The notes below the pieces were generated by a model. The model was not told where the DNA came from and made no database searches. It worked only from the letters and a program-made list of their open reading frames with translations. The position numbers and the translations under genes are program-made. This document shows, piece after piece, positions 12,858 to 14,199 of a stretch of DNA of 14,199 nt; position 1 is the first letter of the stretch, and the number at the start of each line of letters is the position of its first letter. The DNA comes from Deltaproteobacteria bacterium (GTDB taxonomy: Bacteria > Desulfobacterota > Dissulfuribacteria > Dissulfuribacterales > QOAL01). The DNA lies in the NCBI GenBank assembly GCA_026988585.1, contig JALSKY010000164.1:1-14199 (forward strand), read 5' to 3'.

Positions 12858-14199
12858 GAACAACAGAATAATCATTTTTGATACAACATTGAGAGATGGT
12901 GAGCAGTCTCCAGGGGTCTCTTTGAATTTTGATGATAAATTGCAAATTGGCAGGCAGCTTGAAAAACTCGGCGTAGATGTGCTGGAAGCAGGATTTCCAG
13001 TGGCATCGCCTGGAGATTTTGAGGGGGTCAAACTCCTGGCCAAGGAACTCAGAGGATTGCAGGTTACTGCCCTGGCCCGGGCGGTTAAGGGCGATATAGA
13101 TACTGCCTGGGAGGCCATAAAGGAGGGAGAGAATCCCAGGATTCATACCTTTCTTGCAACATCTGACATACATATGAAGTACAAGCTGAAAAAGAGCCGG
13201 GAGCAGGTTCTCGAACTCGCTGGCCAGGCAGTGGAATATGCCAGACAATACACCAGTAATGTGGAGTTTTCAGCAGAAGATGCAAGCCGCAGCGACCTTG
13301 ACTTCCTGTGTCAGGTGTTTCAGCGGGTAATAGAATCCGGAGCCACCACCATCAATTTTCCAGACACCGTAGGCTATGCAATTCCATGGGATTTTGCCAG
13401 GATGATCCGGTATGTAATGGAGCATACCCCTAATATCCACAAGGCAGTGCTCAGCATCCACTGTCATAATGATCTGGGTTTGGCTACTGCCAACGTGCTC
13501 AGTGCCATAAACGAGGGTGCAAGACAGGTGGAGTGCACCATAAACGGCATTGGAGAGCGGGCGGGCAACACTGCTATGGAAGAGGTGGTCATGGCCATCA
13601 AGACCAGGAATGATTGCCTTCCCTATGAAACCGGTATAGTCACTAAGCATATCGCCGCTACCAGCCGCATGGTAAGCCTGCTGACAGGTATGCCTGTCCA
13701 GCCCAACAAGGCAATAGTCGGAGCAAATGCCTTTGCCCATGAATCCGGAATTCATCAAGATGGGGTCCTGAAGGAGCGGACAACCTACGAGATTATGGAT
13801 CCCAAGGATATAGGGCTTTCACAGGGCAACCTTGTCCTGGGCAAGCACTCGGGCAGACATGCCCTCAAGGCGAAGCTAGAGGAGTTGGGATATCAGCTCA
13901 AGGAGGAGGAGATAGATCGAGTCTTTGCACGTTTCAAGGATCTTGCTGACAGAAAAAAGGAGATCTTTCCTGAAGATCTTGAGGCAATAGTGCAGGAAGA
14001 GGTATTACGGATACCTGAATATTATCGTTTGACCTATCTCCATGTGGCAGGGGGCAGCGGGATCATTCCTACTGCCACTGTAGGTCTGGAGTTTGACGGC
14101 AAGGAAAAACGGTGTGCTGTCATTGGGGCTGGACCAATTGATGCAGCATTCAGGGCAGTGGCCCGGCTTACCGAGACCCGAAGCAGGCTCCTTAGGTTT
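12850..14199 (+). CDS. leuA: 2-isopropylmalate synthase (3' end cut by window edge)
   Basis: Condenses acetyl-CoA with 2-oxoisovalerate, the first committed step of leucine synthesis. The frame runs open from ATG 12850 to the window end: 450 residues are visible of a usual ~510-520, so only part of the C-terminal leucine-binding regulatory domain is missing. Motifs include FDTTLRDGEQSPG (10-22), VEFSAEDASRSD (138-149), SIHCHNDLGLATAN (202-215), NGIGERAGN (232-240) and AHESGIHQDGVLK (296-308). Metal ligands are D11, H204, H206 and N240. The SAEDASRSD and HESGIHQDG signatures favour LeuA over citramalate or homocitrate synthase, and the ilv neighbours agree. Its Shine-Dalgarno sequence AGGGAGA (12837-12843 region) lies 6 bases upstream inside the end of pssA, and the genes overlap by 8 bases. 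Confidence 0.96.
   Translation, partial: MAENNRIIIFDTTLRDGEQSPGVSLNFDDKLQIGRQLEKLGVDVLEAGFPVASPGDFEGVKLLAKELRGLQVTALARAVKGDIDTAWEAIKEGENPRIHTFLATSDIHMKYKLKKSREQVLELAGQAVEYARQYTSNVEFSAEDASRSDLDFLCQVFQRVIESGATTINFPDTVGYAIPWDFARMIRYVMEHTPNIHKAVLSIHCHNDLGLATANVLSAINEGARQVECTINGIGERAGNTAMEEVVMAIKTRNDCLPYETGIVTKHIAATSRMVSLLTGMPVQPNKAIVGANAFAHESGIHQDGVLKERTTYEIMDPKDIGLSQGNLVLGKHSGRHALKAKLEELGYQLKEEEIDRVFARFKDLADRKKEIFPEDLEAIVQEEVLRIPEYYRLTYLHVAGGSGIIPTATVGLEFDGKEKRCAVIGAGPIDAAFRAVARLTETRSRLLRF

Overview
The window reads as a chromosomal segment of a Gram-negative bacterium, most likely a deltaproteobacterium (Desulfobacterota). That is an inference from three things: ribosomal protein order, zinc-binding (C+) forms of S4 and L36, and a branched-chain amino-acid operon with psd and pssA inserted between ilvC and leuA, an arrangement I associate with Geobacter and other deltaproteobacteria. 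Nothing points to recent transfer: no insertion sequence, phage gene, tRNA, rRNA or CRISPR array was seen.

Positions 1-5738 (+ strand) are the end of the spc operon joined to the alpha operon: secY (5' end cut by the window edge), map, infA, rpmJ, rpsM, rpsK, rpsD, rpoA, rplQ. These encode the membrane translocon, N-terminal methionine removal, translation initiation, four ribosomal proteins and the RNA polymerase alpha subunit. adk, often between secY and map, is absent. rplQ has an acidic C-terminal tail that about doubles its length. A 140-base gap with two dyads separates rpsD from rpoA.

Positions 5739-6075 hold no convincing protein gene but are the most intriguing non-coding part. A near-consensus sigma70-type promoter (TTGACT, 16 bases, TATAAT) lies only about 20 bases before a strong rho-independent terminator. 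A second structured segment and a second terminator follow, all on the + strand and facing a convergent gene. This is a candidate small-RNA locus, or an unusually elaborate operon end.

Positions 6076-7896 (- strand) encode a CLC-family chloride channel/transporter with two C-terminal CBS domains. The 149-base gap to 8046 is a divergent promoter region.

Positions 8046-14199 (+ strand) form a tight operon: ilvB, ilvN, ilvC (acetolactate synthase and ketol-acid reductoisomerase, for valine, isoleucine and leucine), then psd and pssA (phosphatidylethanolamine synthesis from CDP-diacylglycerol and serine), then leuA (first committed step of leucine synthesis, cut by the right edge). psd/pssA overlap by 1 base and pssA/leuA by 8 bases. 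A terminator-like hairpin sits between ilvN and ilvC, and alternative hairpins precede psd. I see no wholly new protein system; the candidate novelties are regulatory RNA structures and protein variants.
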